NCBI GenBank assembly: GCA_017633115.1
Contig: JAGBPZ010000031.1
Span: 1-42,706 of the forward strand
From: Erysipelotrichaceae bacterium
GTDB taxonomy: Bacteria; Bacillota_I; Bacilli_A; Erysipelotrichales; Coprobacillaceae
Direction: 5' to 3'
Length of the DNA stretch: 42,706 bases
Shown here: in pieces, positions 42,132-42,706 of the stretch
Layout of the letters: each line of letters begins with the position of its first letter
Numbering within the stretch: the first letter of the stretch is position 1
Translations under genes and position numbers: made by a program
Notes under the pieces: generated by a model
The model's input: only the letters and a program-made list of their open reading frames with translations
The model's database searches: none
Told to the model about the DNA's origin: nothing

Positions 42132-42706
42132 CTTCTTCTCCACACAAACCATAAAATGCCAAAGAGTAATAAAACACAAATGTTTCTAATCTGATGATGA
42201 TTACGACCTGTAACAACGATTTCTTCATTGTCATCGATAATAGTCACTGATGTCGTCTCCTGATCAGCTATATGAATTGTCATTGGACTTGCAATTTTAT
42301 AGCCTTTTGGTGCCTTGACTTCAATTAATGTATACTCCCCTGCTTCTAAGTTGCCAAGTCTGATCATACCATCATCATCACTCATGACGACATCACCTTC
42401 AATACCATTAACGACTTGATAGATGTCCCCAGACTTTTTAAAAGTCAGGATTTGGTTGTTGTGAGAAACCTTAAAAAGAGCTCCAGAGAGTGGCTGATTC
42501 TGTAAGTTGGATTTAAATAGTAGGCAGCTAAGATGCTGCTTCAATGGTGCATTAGTTATTGTAAAATGATGCGTTATAGTTTCATGTTCTGTACTATAGT
42601 GATAAATTGTTGTTCCATCATTTGTCAGAGATGTTGTGAATAGACCATTTTGGATTGTCAAGTAACGTTTAACACCATTGATATCACTATAAAGACCATC
42701 ATCAAA
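42128..42706 (-). CDS. Cna-B/SpaA-type surface protein, C-terminal part
   Basis: The frame is open to the right edge, so the start lies beyond the window; 192 codons are seen. The last domain (about 75-155 of the visible part) has SGALFKVSHNNQ, GNLEAGEYTLIEVKAPKGY and a closing TTSVTIID strand, the typical SpaA/prealbumin-like fold with EVKAPKGY as its hallmark. The C-terminus has IVVTG, a membrane helix (ICVLLLFGILWFVW) and Arg-Arg-Arg, the layout of a sortase anchor, but with IVVTG instead of LPxTG. It is probably a pilin-like or adhesin protein. No sortase gene is visible in the window. Confidence 0.8.
   Translation of the reverse strand, partial: FDDGLYSDINGVKRYLTIQNGLFTTSLTNDGTTIYHYSTEHETITHHFTITNAPLKQHLSCLLFKSNLQNQPLSGALFKVSHNNQILTFKKSGDIYQVVNGIEGDVVMSDDDGMIRLGNLEAGEYTLIEVKAPKGYKIASPMTIHIADQETTSVTIIDDNEEIVVTGRNHHQIRNICVLLLFGILWFVWRRR

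Overview
The window is about 42.7 kb of low-GC Firmicutes DNA with strong Shine-Dalgarno sites, ATG/GTG/TTG starts and many short U-tailed terminators. The hrcA-grpE-dnaK order, CIRCE control, single-membrane surface proteins (lipoprotein, SH3b/NlpC-P60 hydrolase, Cna-B-type protein), strictly anaerobic enzymes (Fe-S aldo/keto reductase, rubredoxin fusion) and a 6-phospho-beta-glucosidase suggest a gut-associated anaerobe of the Erysipelotrichia type. That placement is inference; no rRNA or tRNA was seen. Most genes are on the minus strand.

Layout. 1-2123: heat-shock operon hrcA-grpE-dnaK, with two CIRCE-like operators around a good promoter. 2146-5302: Fe-S aldo/keto reductase, holA and hemW in one run ending in a terminator. 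5502-7339: HAD phosphatase plus an aldo/keto reductase homologue that has lost its catalytic residues. 7340-7673: a gap with a possible structured RNA. 7674-10649: MgtE and an orphan PstS-like protein. 10825-15892: a plus-strand operon with a tail-anchored carboxylesterase, a mini-NRPS (A-T-C) and a STAS protein. 15940-18537: metallo-beta-lactamase/rubredoxin fusion and 6-phospho-beta-glucosidase. 18638-23019: LURP-one-like protein, ABC ATPase and a very large FtsX-type permease with a Lys-rich coiled coil. 23132-25920: polar amino-acid ABC transporter with a YunG-like gene inside. 26028-31063: Pol IV, GlmM, a degenerate PHP-type protein and a NlpC/P60-SH3b wall hydrolase.

The most interesting part is 31288-40758. 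One operon, read leftward from a clear promoter at 37849-37877, encodes a penicillin-binding transpeptidase, a SEDS (RodA/FtsW) protein with an N-terminal FHA-like domain, a von Willebrand A protein, a YegI-like protein kinase with a C-terminal membrane anchor, and a membrane-anchored PP2C phosphatase. This joins the vWA/kinase/PP2C triad known from Ter-type stress systems to a wall-synthesis pair. In logic, though not in gene order or sequence detail, it resembles the actinobacterial fha-pstP-rodA-pbpA-pknA/B locus. Directly upstream, separated by two terminators, lies a YdjG/YdjH/YdjI-like module: an SPFH protein with three zinc ribbons, a TFIIB-type zinc-ribbon membrane protein, and a small membrane protein resembling the tail of a TPM protein without the TPM domain. 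A divergent TTG-started regulator with a pseudo-receiver and a SARP/BTAD-like DNA-binding domain sits next to a 20-bp palindrome. A plausible reading is an envelope-stress and wall-synthesis signalling island. The right edge holds the end of a Cna-B/SpaA-type surface protein with a small helical protein overlapping it.
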